Of a DNA stretch of 64,000 nucleotides, positions 8,101 through 15,647 are shown in pieces. The notes under the pieces are model-generated. The model had not been told where the DNA came from, made no database searches, and worked only from the letters and a program-made list of their open reading frames with translations. The DNA is taken from positions 1 to 64,000 of the forward strand of contig CAYURQ010000001.1 in NCBI GenBank assembly GCA_964447315.1. Direction: 5' to 3'. This DNA comes from MWBV01 sp964447315. Its GTDB lineage: Archaea; Nanobdellota; Nanobdellia; Pacearchaeales; GW2011-AR1. Both the position numbers and the translations under genes were made by a program. Within the stretch, counting starts at the first letter, position 1, and every line of letters begins with the position of its first letter.

Positions 8101-8865
8101 ATGAAATATTTAATTTTTGGAGATATCCATGGAAAAGATTTGAAAAAACTTGAAAAAAGAATTCAAGTTGAAAATCCAGATACCCTTGTGTGTTTAGGAG
8201 ATTTTGATAGTGTTAATTCTATTAGGGAATTTATGGAAATTGAAGAGGATTTTGCAAAAAAAGGAAATAAAGTTATAAAAGTTCCTGGAAATCATGATTA
8301 TGCTGTTTTAAATGCAAGGTCTTTGGAATCTAGTACTTTAAATGTATCAGGAAAAAGTGTTAGAGATCATTATATTTCTTTAAATAATGATAAAAAAGCT
8401 AAAGATTATTTTTTTAATTTTGTTAATTCAGATTTATTTGTTAGGGATTATTTAGATAAAGAAAAATTTGAGAATGAATACCCTTTTGTTGTTGTTCATG
8501 GAGGCTATATTGGAAATTTAGATAGTTGTCCTGGATGTCCTGATGAAATAAAACCTATGTGGTTTAGAATGAAAACTGATGGAGATTTTTATGATAATAT
8601 GGGAGAGATGATGGAAAAAGGTGAAAAAATAATGATAAGAGGGCATGATCATTTTCCTGCTTTTTCAAGAATGAATTTTAAAACAGGAGAAAGAGAAAAT
8701 TTAAATCCTGTTAATGGAGATTTTTTTAAAATAAATTCAGAGTACCAGCATATAATTAATCCTGGTCCTTATTTTTACAGAGATTATTCAATTATTGATA
8801 CTTCAAATAATGTTCCTGAAATTCATTATAAAAAAGATATTATTAGTAAACCACTAGATTTTTAA
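8101..8865 (+). CDS. metallophosphoesterase (calcineurin-like)
   Basis: All metal-binding blocks of the calcineurin-like phosphoesterase fold are present in the 254 residues: GDIHG (residues 7-11), CLGDFDS, PGNHDYA, VVHGGY and RGHDHF. The enzyme should bind two metal ions and cleave phosphate mono- or diesters; the substrate cannot be told. Two clusters (CPGCPDE and KPMWFRM) are unusual inserts near the centre. It is divergent from hisS. Confidence 0.85.
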   Translation: MKYLIFGDIHGKDLKKLEKRIQVENPDTLVCLGDFDSVNSIREFMEIEEDFAKKGNKVIKVPGNHDYAVLNARSLESSTLNVSGKSVRDHYISLNNDKKAKDYFFNFVNSDLFVRDYLDKEKFENEYPFVVVHGGYIGNLDSCPGCPDEIKPMWFRMKTDGDFYDNMGEMMEKGEKIMIRGHDHFPAFSRMNFKTGERENLNPVNGDFFKINSEYQHIINPGPYFYRDYSIIDTSNNVPEIHYKKDIISKPLDF

Positions 8866-8880
8866 TATTTGTAACTACTT

Positions 8881-8916
8881 ATTAGTTATTACAAATAGAA
8901 AGATTTATAAACTAAA
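8881..8916 (+). promoter_or_regulatory. promoter with extended conserved element
   Basis: A TATA-like TTTATAAA at 8904-8911 is preceded by an element that matches the one before the alpha-CTD-like gene (47091-47126) at 31 of 36 positions. The match includes ATTAGTTA and ATAGAAAGATTT. The TATA centre is about 26 bases before the ATG at 8933. Confidence 0.45.
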
Positions 8917-8932
8917 AGAGATATTTCTTGTT

Positions 8933-9424
8933 ATGAAATTAATAAAACCTTTAGAACAATTAGAAAGAAAATACTCTGTTGAAAAAGACAATTATGATTG
9001 TTTAGGAGCTACTACGCGACTTTATAGAGTAGATACTGGAAAAATCGCAAAAATGTTTTTTAATGGTCAAAGAAATGTTTTGAGAAATGATAGAAAAGCT
9101 ATTCAGGATCTTTTTAAAGAATACAATAATCTTGAGTTAGCTAGGGATCTTGGAGTTAATTATCCTGAGCCAGAAGGTATTTTTGCTATTAAAGAAAATT
9201 CCAGTGGATTATATTTTCCTGGTTTAGTTATGCAGGATGTAGGAGATAAAACACTTGAATCTCTTTGTTTTGAAGAGTCTAAAAAAGCTCTTAAACAAAG
9301 AGATTTAGAAGTTGAGAAAGCAAATGAAGCAGGGCTTTTTATTGGTGATAATCATTTAAGAAATGCTATATTTCACAACAACCAAGTTTATTTAATTGAT
9401 GCTGAAGGTATCAGAGTTATGTAA
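8933..9424 (+). CDS. minimal protein-kinase-like protein
   Basis: This 163-residue protein looks like a very small kinase-fold enzyme. Lys40 in KIAKMFF could be the ATP lysine, and Glu63 or Glu68 the helix C acid. GDNHLRNAIF has Asp139 and Asn144 spaced like HRDxxxxN, and LIDAEG has Asp156 at the DFG position. The C-lobe after the DFG position is missing. The catalytic residues therefore look intact in a truncated frame, unlike most pseudokinases. It could be a RIO/ABC1-like or aminoglycoside-phosphotransferase-like enzyme; the substrate is unknown. Confidence 0.55.
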   Translation: MKLIKPLEQLERKYSVEKDNYDCLGATTRLYRVDTGKIAKMFFNGQRNVLRNDRKAIQDLFKEYNNLELARDLGVNYPEPEGIFAIKENSSGLYFPGLVMQDVGDKTLESLCFEESKKALKQRDLEVEKANEAGLFIGDNHLRNAIFHNNQVYLIDAEGIRVM

Positions 9425-9489
9425 TTAAATTTCTTTAATTAAATTAATCCAAAACATTTAAAAGTTTTTTTTGATTTTATAAAAATAAA

Positions 9490-10023
9490 ATGTTACAAAA
9501 TCCACCAGAAGTTTTGCAAAGAAAGAGTGATAGAACTGTTTTAGAGAATGTTATATTTCCATTTGTAATTAATAATTTTAAGCCTGGAACTATTTTAGAT
9601 ATTGGAAGAACAGAAGCGCAAAAACATTACAATGAATTTTTCAAAGAAAATGATTTCTGGACAATTGATATTAATCCAAGTAATAAAGAGTTTGGTGCAA
9701 AAAATCATATTGTAGACGATGTAAAAAATTTAAGTAAACATTTCAAAGAGAATACTTTTGATTTAATTGTTTTTAATGGAGTAATTGGATGGGGATTAAA
9801 TAATAAAGAAGATGTTCTTAGAGGTATTGAAGAGATTCATAAGGTTTTGAGAAAAGGAGCACTTTTGATTGTTGGATGGAATGATGTTCCTGATTTAATG
9901 CCTGTTCATTTAGATGAGGTTTGCACTTCTGAAAAGTTTGAAAAACATTCTTTAGAACCTCTTGAAAGCCACAACTTTCAAACAAGATGGAAACATACTT
10001 TTAGTTTTTTTATAAAGATATAA
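9490..10023 (+). CDS. SAM-dependent methyltransferase (class I)
   Basis: The 177 residues follow the class I methyltransferase order. A degenerate motif I is GTILDIGRTEA; an acidic end of strand 2 is FWTIDINPSN; motif IV is FDLIVFNGVIGWG; then come a helix and strand reading EIHKVLRKGALLIVGWND. The glycine-rich loop lacks GxGxG, so SAM binding may be weak or altered. The substrate cannot be told. It lies 66 bases after the kinase-like gene, on the same strand. Confidence 0.7.
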   Translation: MLQNPPEVLQRKSDRTVLENVIFPFVINNFKPGTILDIGRTEAQKHYNEFFKENDFWTIDINPSNKEFGAKNHIVDDVKNLSKHFKENTFDLIVFNGVIGWGLNNKEDVLRGIEEIHKVLRKGALLIVGWNDVPDLMPVHLDEVCTSEKFEKHSLEPLESHNFQTRWKHTFSFFIKI

Positions 10024-10142
10024 TTGAATTATTTTTTATCAGATAATAATTTGAGATTAATTTATTTCTATGTTATTGAGGAACTATTAAGGGGATTTAT
10101 TTAGATGGGTTTACTTTTTTGTTGTTCTTTTTAATTTTTAGG

Positions 10143-11132
10143 TTAAAGAAGTCCTTCTTTAATTAATTCATTCCAAGAAATTTCATTTAGGGCACACATT
10201 GCTTCTTTGAATGTTAAAACTGGTTTTTCATATTTTGAATAATCATCAACTGCAATTCTTGGGCAAGCTAGTTCAACAAATGCGTCAATATTGTAAAAAT
10301 TACGTAATTTTTCATTTGAGATTTCATCAATTGAGATAATAATAAACTCTTTTCCTGTTTTTTCTATTTTTTTTATTAAAATATTTTCAGAACCAAAATT
10401 TTGTCCTGGTTTTATTTCTATTAAAACACCTATTTTTTTTGCATCTTTAAATCTTTGAATTGAAATTGCTCTTTGTTTCAATATTTTATTTTTTAATTCA
10501 GGAAATGTTTCAACTTTATCATTGTAAACATCTAGTAAAATAACTGGTTTGTTTAATGCAAGTAAAGCTCCGATTGCATGAAATCTATTTCCTAGAATCA
10601 TGAATGCATCAACTTTATTTTGAATTGCTTTTAATCCTTGGTATTGGCATCCTAGAATTTGTCCTTCATGGCTTATATTTCCTAGTTTTTTAGATAAAAT
10701 AATCTCTTTATTTTCTTTTTTATAGAATTTTAAAATATCTCTTAAATCATGTTTGTGTTGTATGCTGTATGAGAATCCTACTTTTTTGTATTTTTTAATT
10801 GCAGAAAGTGATTTTTCAAGAATTGGTTTTATATTTAATTGGTCAATTACTTCAATATAAATAACTGGAATTTTGTTTTGTTTAAAAAACTCTGAATGTC
10901 CAAAATGAACTATTGCATCACATTTTGCTTTTTGGGCTTCGTCAATTGCTAGTGCACATGCTCCCCAACAGGTTTCACCTGAGAAAATAACTTGAATGTT
11001 CATTGATTGAATTGTCTTTTTTATACTAAATGCCTCTTGTTTTATTCCTTCTGGTAGTTGAACTAAAACTTTCTTTGGGTTGATTTTTTTTAATTCTTCT
11101 CTTAATTTTTGCTTTTGAAAATTAAATACCAT
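10143..11132 (-). CDS. dph2: 2-(3-amino-3-carboxypropyl)histidine synthase (Dph2)
   Basis: Dph2 carries out the first step of diphthamide synthesis. It uses a [4Fe-4S] cluster to cleave SAM and transfer a 3-amino-3-carboxypropyl group to a histidine of EF-2. The three cluster cysteines known from the archaeal enzyme are at the expected places in the 329 residues: Cys59 (CWGACALA), Cys162 (LGCQYQG) and Cys290 (ELACPRIA). The acceptor in EF-2 here is His594. Dph6 is also encoded (1807-2478); the methyltransferase Dph5 is not seen. Confidence 0.9.
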   Translation of the reverse strand: MVFNFQKQKLREELKKINPKKVLVQLPEGIKQEAFSIKKTIQSMNIQVIFSGETCWGACALAIDEAQKAKCDAIVHFGHSEFFKQNKIPVIYIEVIDQLNIKPILEKSLSAIKKYKKVGFSYSIQHKHDLRDILKFYKKENKEIILSKKLGNISHEGQILGCQYQGLKAIQNKVDAFMILGNRFHAIGALLALNKPVILLDVYNDKVETFPELKNKILKQRAISIQRFKDAKKIGVLIEIKPGQNFGSENILIKKIEKTGKEFIIISIDEISNEKLRNFYNIDAFVELACPRIAVDDYSKYEKPVLTFKEAMCALNEISWNELIKEGLL

Positions 11133-11188
11133 GTTTTTTAAAGAAAAATTAGGTTTATAAAGTATTATTTAAAGTAAGTTTTATATAC

Positions 11189-11230
11189 TTTTCACCATAT
11201 AAACTATTTGAAGTCTTTAAAGGGCGAAAG
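11189..11230. repeat. 42-bp direct repeat, distal copy
   Basis: Bases 11189-11230 are identical to 11250-11291 (offset 61). The repeat includes AAAGGGCGAAAG, which in the other copy is the 3' acceptor end of tRNA-His. This distal copy lies between the tRNA and the dph2 start. The 306-base stretch 11133-11438 holds only this repeat pair, the tRNA and AT-rich promoter DNA. Confidence 0.9.
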
Positions 11231-11249
11231 CTCAAAATAAATTTTGGCA

Positions 11250-11291
11250 TTTTCACCATATAAACTATTTGAAGTCTTTAAAGGGCGAAAG
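11250..11291. repeat. 42-bp direct repeat, tRNA-proximal copy
   Basis: This is the second perfect copy of the 42-bp repeat. Its last 8 bases encode the acceptor 3' strand and discriminator of the tRNA-His gene. The pattern is like an attachment-site duplication at a tRNA 3' end, but with only 19 bases between copies there is no room for an integrated element. Confidence 0.9.
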
Positions 11292-11356
11292 GGGAGAGTT
11301 GAACTCCCTTCTTACGGACCACAACCGCACGTCATAACCGTTAGACCACAATCGCC
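11284..11356 (-). tRNA. tRNA-His (GTG anticodon)
   Basis: The minus strand folds as tRNA-His. G-1 is encoded (11356) and faces C73 (11284), the identity pair for HisRS. U8, G9, A14, G18G19 and A21 are in place; the D-stem is GTC/GAC; the anticodon arm is TGCGG-TTGTGGT-CCGTA; the T-arm is GGGAG-TTCAACT-CTCCC. The acceptor is GCGATTG against CTTTCGC, which leaves two adjacent U-U mismatches at 5-68 and 6-67. The CCA end is not encoded. The mismatched 3' strand lies inside the 42-bp repeat. Confidence 0.85.
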
Positions 11357-11438
11357 ATGATTATAATTTTTAGAATTAATCTCTTTTTAAAAGGTTATCT
11401 ATGAGTAAGTTTTTAAATAATCTTTAATTAATTTAATT

Positions 11439-11723
11439 ATGAAAGAAAAACAAAGAGATGCTTTTCTTGCTATTTTATCTACTGCAGGAATTTTTTGGAT
11501 AACTCAGGGATTAGTTGGAATTTTCTTGGATTTAACTGAATCAAGCGCTAGTTTTAATTTCCTGATATCTTTAATAATCTTGGAATCTGTTCTTATCTTA
11601 GTATTTGGTTTATTAATCTATAAACATGTTAAACTTAGTAAAGTTTATAGCAAGTATTTTATTATTCTTTTTGCAATTGTATTTATTTTAGATTTAATAT
11701 ATAAATTAATTGTTATTTTTTAA
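11439..11723 (+). CDS. small membrane protein, three helices
   Basis: The 94-residue protein has three hydrophobic segments at about residues 10-28, 37-62 and 70-94, with short charged loops (KHVKLSKVYSKY). It resembles small archaeal membrane proteins of unknown function. It is convergent with the coiled-coil gene at 11732-12061, with only 8 bases between the ends. Confidence 0.55.
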   Translation: MKEKQRDAFLAILSTAGIFWITQGLVGIFLDLTESSASFNFLISLIILESVLILVFGLLIYKHVKLSKVYSKYFIILFAIVFILDLIYKLIVIF

Positions 11724-11731
11724 GATGTTAT

Positions 11732-12061
11732 TTAATCTAAACCTGTTTCAAGTTCCTCAATTTTTTTAATTGCGTCTTCAATTTTCTTGAATTCCCTGTC
11801 TTCTCTTTCTAGAATCTGTTTATTTATTATTTTTTTATCTTCTATTTCAAGAACTTTATTTAATTCTTGCTTGAAATCCATAAATATTTCTGAATTAAGT
11901 TCAACTGATTTTCTGAAATATTTCATCCATAAATCAGATATTTTTTGATTTTTTTCTTTTAATTTTTTATTCTCATTTATTACTTTTTTTGTTTGTTTTT
12001 CTAATTCTTTAAATCTTTCAATTGGATTTAATATTTCTTTATAAAATTCATCTCTTTCCAT
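11732..12061 (-). CDS. coiled-coil protein, unknown
   Basis: The 109 residues are charged and helical, with heptad-like runs (EKQTKKVINENKKLKEKNQK at about 20-40 and EDREFKKIEDAIKKIEELET near the end). No signal peptide, membrane segment or enzyme motif is visible. The function is unknown. Confidence 0.55.
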   Translation of the reverse strand: MERDEFYKEILNPIERFKELEKQTKKVINENKKLKEKNQKISDLWMKYFRKSVELNSEIFMDFKQELNKVLEIEDKKIINKQILEREDREFKKIEDAIKKIEELETGLD

Positions 12062-12217
12062 AAATAAAATAAGGAATTTAGGATTATTAATTGTTTTGAT
12101 TTTTTTGTAATTAGATTATTCTTTGGTTTGAAATAATTTATATGAATGTTCATTCTTTTCTTTTTCATTTAATTTTATTTATAAAACATTTTTATACTCA
12201 TTTTTAATCTTTAATTT

Positions 12218-13435
12218 ATGGTAAACAATATAAAAATTAATACACCTAAATACGAACTGTTAGCTCCTGTTGGAAACTTCACAAATTTGCGTGTTGCTAT
12301 TGATGCAGGTGCAGATGCAATTTATTTTGGTTTAAAGGAATTTTCATTAAGGATAAATGCAGGTAATTTTTCTGTTAAGGATGTTGACAAAATATATATA
12401 ATTTGTAATGAAAATTCAAAAAAGAAAATTAAAATGTATCTTACAATTAATTCAATTATTTATAATAATGAATTAAATAAAATTGATAAGATTCTTAAAG
12501 AAATAAAAGGAAAAGTAGATGCAGTTATATGTTGGGATTTAGGTGTTATACAACTTTGTAAGAAATATAAAATTCCAATTCATATTTCAACTCAGGCAAG
12601 TGTATCCAATGTTGAGTCAGCTAAATTCTATAAGAGTTTAGGTGCTGAGAGAATTGTTTTGGCTAGGGAATTAAATTTAAAGCAAATTAAGGAAATTTCC
12701 AAATTTATTGACATTGAATGTTTTGTACATGGGGCAATGTGTGTAGCAGTAAGTGGCAGATGCTTTACAAGTCAATTTTTGTTTGGAAAATCTGCAAACC
12801 GTGGAGAGTGCATTCATCCTTGTAGAAGAAGCTACATTGTTAAGGATAAGCAGGAAGGGTATGAATTAGAAATACAAAATGATAAAATTTTTTCAGCTAA
12901 AGACCTTTGCACTTTACCTTTTATTGAAAAATTAAAGAAAGCAGGAATTGTTTCATTTAAGGTTGAAGGACGTAATAGAGATCCAAGGTATGTTGATACT
13001 GTAATTAGAGTTTATAGAAAGGCTCTTGATAATAAATTATCTGAAAAAGAAATTAAAAAAGGAATTGAGGAATTACGTTCTGTTTATAATAAAGGATTTT
13101 CAAGTGGTTTTTATTTTGGAGTTCCAACATCAGATGATTTTTCAGACACAGAGCATTCTCATTCAAAACAAGTAAAGCACTTTGTTGGAAAAGTTGGGCA
13201 TTATTATGGTAAAGTTGGAGTTGCTACTGTTAATTTGGTTTCTTCTTTAAATATTGGAGATGAAATAATTGTTATTGGAAAAACTACTGGTTTAGTTAAT
13301 GGCAAAGTTAAAACAATTGAGATTAAAAATAAAAAAGTTAAATCTGGAAAAAAAGGGCAAGAGATAGGCATAAAGCTACCTCTGGTTAGAAAAAATGACG
13401 ATGTTTACGTCATTAAAAAAAGATATAAAAAATAA
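12218..13435 (+). CDS. peptidase U32 family protein (TrhP/RlhA-like)
   Basis: The 405 residues show the U32 fold: ELLAPVGNFTNLRVAIDAGA at the start, IYFGLKEFSLRINAGNF, the block IHISTQASVSN, and the cysteine-rich signature CFVHGAMCVAVSGRCF followed by NRGECIHPCRRSY. Bacterial members (TrhP, RlhA, UbiU/V) take part in prephenate-dependent or oxygen-independent hydroxylation of RNA or quinones, some with an iron-sulfur cluster. A C-terminal beta domain is present. An RNA hydroxylation role is more likely than proteolysis, but the substrate is not known. Confidence 0.85.
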   Translation: MVNNIKINTPKYELLAPVGNFTNLRVAIDAGADAIYFGLKEFSLRINAGNFSVKDVDKIYIICNENSKKKIKMYLTINSIIYNNELNKIDKILKEIKGKVDAVICWDLGVIQLCKKYKIPIHISTQASVSNVESAKFYKSLGAERIVLARELNLKQIKEISKFIDIECFVHGAMCVAVSGRCFTSQFLFGKSANRGECIHPCRRSYIVKDKQEGYELEIQNDKIFSAKDLCTLPFIEKLKKAGIVSFKVEGRNRDPRYVDTVIRVYRKALDNKLSEKEIKKGIEELRSVYNKGFSSGFYFGVPTSDDFSDTEHSHSKQVKHFVGKVGHYYGKVGVATVNLVSSLNIGDEIIVIGKTTGLVNGKVKTIEIKNKKVKSGKKGQEIGIKLPLVRKNDDVYVIKKRYKK

Positions 13436-13447
13436 AAAATAAATTAT

Positions 13448-13918
13448 TTAAAACTCAAGCTCTCCTGAAGCAGAACAAAGTTGTTCGTTTCCTGAATCAT
13501 CTAAGAAGTAAACTACTGTTTGTACTTTACTTACATTAATAATTCCTGTGTTAACAAGAGATTCAGTTTGTGTAGCTAGAGGATTTATAGTTCCTGAAAC
13601 ATCATGTATATAGTTTGTATCTCCTGCATCACTTTCAAATACAAGTTTAATACCTCCTATTTCATCTCCTCCTTCACTCCTTCGATAAGTAACATTACAT
13701 ACTCCATTGTTACCACCATCATCTGGATTGTTTAGAGCACATACAATTCTTGTAGGTCTAACTTCTGCAGATAAGCAATCATTGCTACCCTGAATTTGTT
13801 GAGTACCACCTTCAATAACGTTTCTAACAACTACCCAAATAATTCCTACAGCAACAAGTACTAAAAGGATAATTATTAAAGTCGCTACGATTGTTGATAA
13901 ACCTTTTTTGTTTTTCAT
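13448..13918 (-). CDS. archaeal type IV pilin-like protein
   Basis: The start is placed at the ATG at 13918, 6 bases after AAAGGAGGT; an ATG at 13921 is also possible. The N-terminus MKNKKGLSTIVATLIIILLV has the class III prepilin form: a basic KKG cleavage site followed by a hydrophobic helix for filament assembly. A beta-rich domain of about 120 residues with four cysteines follows. It is probably processed by a prepilin peptidase and assembled in a pilus or pseudopilus. No pilus ATPase or peptidase gene is in the window. Confidence 0.8.
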   Translation of the reverse strand: MKNKKGLSTIVATLIIILLVLVAVGIIWVVVRNVIEGGTQQIQGSNDCLSAEVRPTRIVCALNNPDDGGNNGVCNVTYRRSEGGDEIGGIKLVFESDAGDTNYIHDVSGTINPLATQTESLVNTGIINVSKVQTVVYFLDDSGNEQLCSASGELEF

Positions 13919-14025
13919 CATCAAACCTCCTTTCAAATGACTATTATGAAAATATTAGTTAAAATGAGTATAAAAAGGTTTTTGTTTTTATCTTTATAAA
14001 AAAATTACTTGTTTTTTTATTGATT

Positions 14026-14655
14026 TTATCCTAGATAACGCACTTTTCCAGGGCGAGGTTCAAAAATAATTCCTTCTTCAAGCAATTTTTTTATTTCTTG
14101 ATTTATTATTTCTGGCGAGGTTTCTCTTAGTTCCATTATTAATTTATCTACTTCAATTCCTCCTGTTTCTTCTGATGATTTTATCTTATCAATTAAAGTA
14201 TCTTTTACTGCATTTACTTTTCCTAATTGAACTGTTTTTGCACTTTTTGCTTGTTGCTTTTCTAATTCTAATTTTCTTAAAAGAAGGTATTTTGTATCTT
14301 GTTCTTTAATTATTTCAGGTCCAATGTAAGTTTCATTATTCCAGTGTCTTACTACTCCTATAATTAATATTGTTTGTCCTTGGGAAATGTTTTTGAACTT
14401 TGCTACATCATCCCCAAATACTTTTAATTGTATTTGTCCTGACCCATCATCTACTTTTAGGAATATATATTGTTTTTCACCTTCTGCCTCATACTTATCA
14501 ACAACATTTGCTATTATATTAACACGGATTATTTTTTTATTTCCTAGCTCTAGAAATTGAAATTTTTCTTCTGCAATTATTGGTTTCCCTAAAAGCAAAT
14601 CATTTATCCTCAATTTGTAGGCAATATTTCTTTTGTATTGTTGTTCTGTTGCCAT
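14026..14655 (-). CDS. RPA-like OB-fold single-strand DNA-binding protein
   Basis: The 209-residue protein has an OB fold at about residues 15-120, with KIIRVNIIANVVDKYE, DDGSGQIQLKVFGDDVAKF and ILIIGVVRHWNNETYIGPEI. A linker and a C-terminal winged-helix-like part follow (EVDKLIMELRETSPEIINQE...LLEEGIIFEPRPGKVRYL). This layout is like the RPA32 subunit or the archaeal RPA-associated protein, which bind single-stranded DNA in replication and repair. No other RPA subunit is nearby. Confidence 0.72.
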   Translation of the reverse strand: MATEQQYKRNIAYKLRINDLLLGKPIIAEEKFQFLELGNKKIIRVNIIANVVDKYEAEGEKQYIFLKVDDGSGQIQLKVFGDDVAKFKNISQGQTILIIGVVRHWNNETYIGPEIIKEQDTKYLLLRKLELEKQQAKSAKTVQLGKVNAVKDTLIDKIKSSEETGGIEVDKLIMELRETSPEIINQEIKKLLEEGIIFEPRPGKVRYLG

Positions 14656-14694
14656 GAATCACTAAAAATTTTCTTATTTATAAATATTTATGGG

Positions 14695-14994
14695 TTAATA
14701 GTTATTTTTTTTCTTTGAAGATTTTTTTCTTTTTTTTAATTTTTTTTTCTTTTTTGATTTTATATTATTTTTTTTGAAATCTTTTTGTTTTAATTCAGAA
14801 AAAATATAAATATACAAAATAGGTAATATTCCAATTGTATTAAAGAATGCAATTACAATAAACCAAATTAAGTGGTTATTTTTAGCTGAACGCCACATTC
14901 CAATTAATTTCCATATTAAAGTCCATATTAATATTAAAACTAATAGCCAAGGAATAATACCTATTTCATTTGCAAGATTTGTTATATAACTCAT
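14695..14994 (-). CDS. DUF5652 family membrane protein
   Basis: The 99-residue protein has two membrane helices with the DUF5652 pattern: WKLIGMWRSAKNNHLIWFIV and FNTIGILPILYIYIF. It ends in a very basic tail of Lys, Ser and Asn (about residues 70-99). The family is frequent in DPANN archaea and candidate-phyla bacteria; its function is unknown. The basic tail probably stays in the cytoplasm. Confidence 0.75.
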   Translation of the reverse strand: MSYITNLANEIGIIPWLLVLILIWTLIWKLIGMWRSAKNNHLIWFIVIAFFNTIGILPILYIYIFSELKQKDFKKNNIKSKKKKKLKKRKKSSKKKNNY

Positions 14995-15154
14995 TTTTCA
15001 CCTTTTTTTATTATTGTTATCTTTAAGTTAAAATAATTTATAAGGTTTACTAAATACCTTATTCTAGTAGATATTTTATGTTACTTTTTTTAGATGATTA
15101 TGAAAGTTTAAATACTTCTTATTTTTTAACAATTTTGTTTATACAATTTACAGG

Positions 15155-15160
15155 TATAAA
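15155..15160 (+). promoter_or_regulatory. TATA box of the nrdR operon
   Basis: TATAAA lies in GGTATAAAGAGG. Transcription should start near 15182, inside the palindrome at 15171-15190, and before the nrdR ATG at 15204. Confidence 0.5.
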
Positions 15161-15170
15161 GAGGTTATTT

Positions 15171-15190
15171 ACATACAATATATTGTATGT
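15171..15190. promoter_or_regulatory. NrdR-box-like perfect palindrome
   Basis: ACATACAATATATTGTATGT is a perfect 20-base palindrome. Its core TACAATATATTGTA differs by one base per half from the bacterial NrdR-box type CACAATATATTGTG. It overlaps the expected transcription start and lies 13 bases before the nrdR ATG, so NrdR probably represses its own operon here. Confidence 0.7.
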
Positions 15191-15203
15191 TATATGTTGT
15201 ACA

Positions 15204-15647
15204 ATGGAATGTCCATATTGCAGACATACAAAATCTAAAGTAACTGACAAAAGAACTTCTGGCTCAGAGGTTAGAAGAAGAAGAGAGTGTTTAAACCTTA
15301 AATGCAAAAAGAGGTTTACAACATATGAACGTGTAGAGAAAAGTGATTTGTATGTTATTAAAAAAGACGGAAGAAGAGAAAAGTTTACTCGTGGAAAACT
15401 GGAAGTTGGAATTCAAAGAGCATTTGAAAAACGTCCTGTTTCAAAAGAGAAAATTGATAAAATGATTAATGAAATTGAAGAACAAATAAGGAAAAGAGGA
15501 AAAAAAGAAATAAAGACTTCTTGGATAGGAGATATTGTTTCAAGAAAAATAAAAAAATTAGACAAAGTAGCTTATGTTAGATTTGCATCTGTTTACAGAG
15601 ATTTTGAAGATATTAAAGATTTTAAAAAGGTTATAAAAGAGGTTTAA
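15204..15647 (+). CDS. nrdR: transcriptional repressor NrdR
   Basis: NrdR is a nucleotide-sensing repressor of ribonucleotide reductase genes. The 147 residues have a zinc ribbon (Cys3, Cys6, Cys29, Cys34; MECPYCRHTKSKVTDKRT...RRRRECLNLKCKKRFTTYE) and an ATP-cone (VIKKDGRREKFTRGKLEVGI onward). The second cysteine pair is spaced C-x4-C, two residues longer than the usual bacterial C-x2-C. I chose the ATG at 15204: the family begins with MxCPxC, and upstream frame would run through the promoter palindrome. The gene is followed at once by nrdJ (TAA-ATG). Confidence 0.9.
   Translation: MECPYCRHTKSKVTDKRTSGSEVRRRRECLNLKCKKRFTTYERVEKSDLYVIKKDGRREKFTRGKLEVGIQRAFEKRPVSKEKIDKMINEIEEQIRKRGKKEIKTSWIGDIVSRKIKKLDKVAYVRFASVYRDFEDIKDFKKVIKEV

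Noticed and set aside
11250..11356. Integrated element at tRNA-His (att duplication)
   Set aside because: The two repeat copies are only 19 bases apart, so nothing is inserted between them, and no integrase is near.
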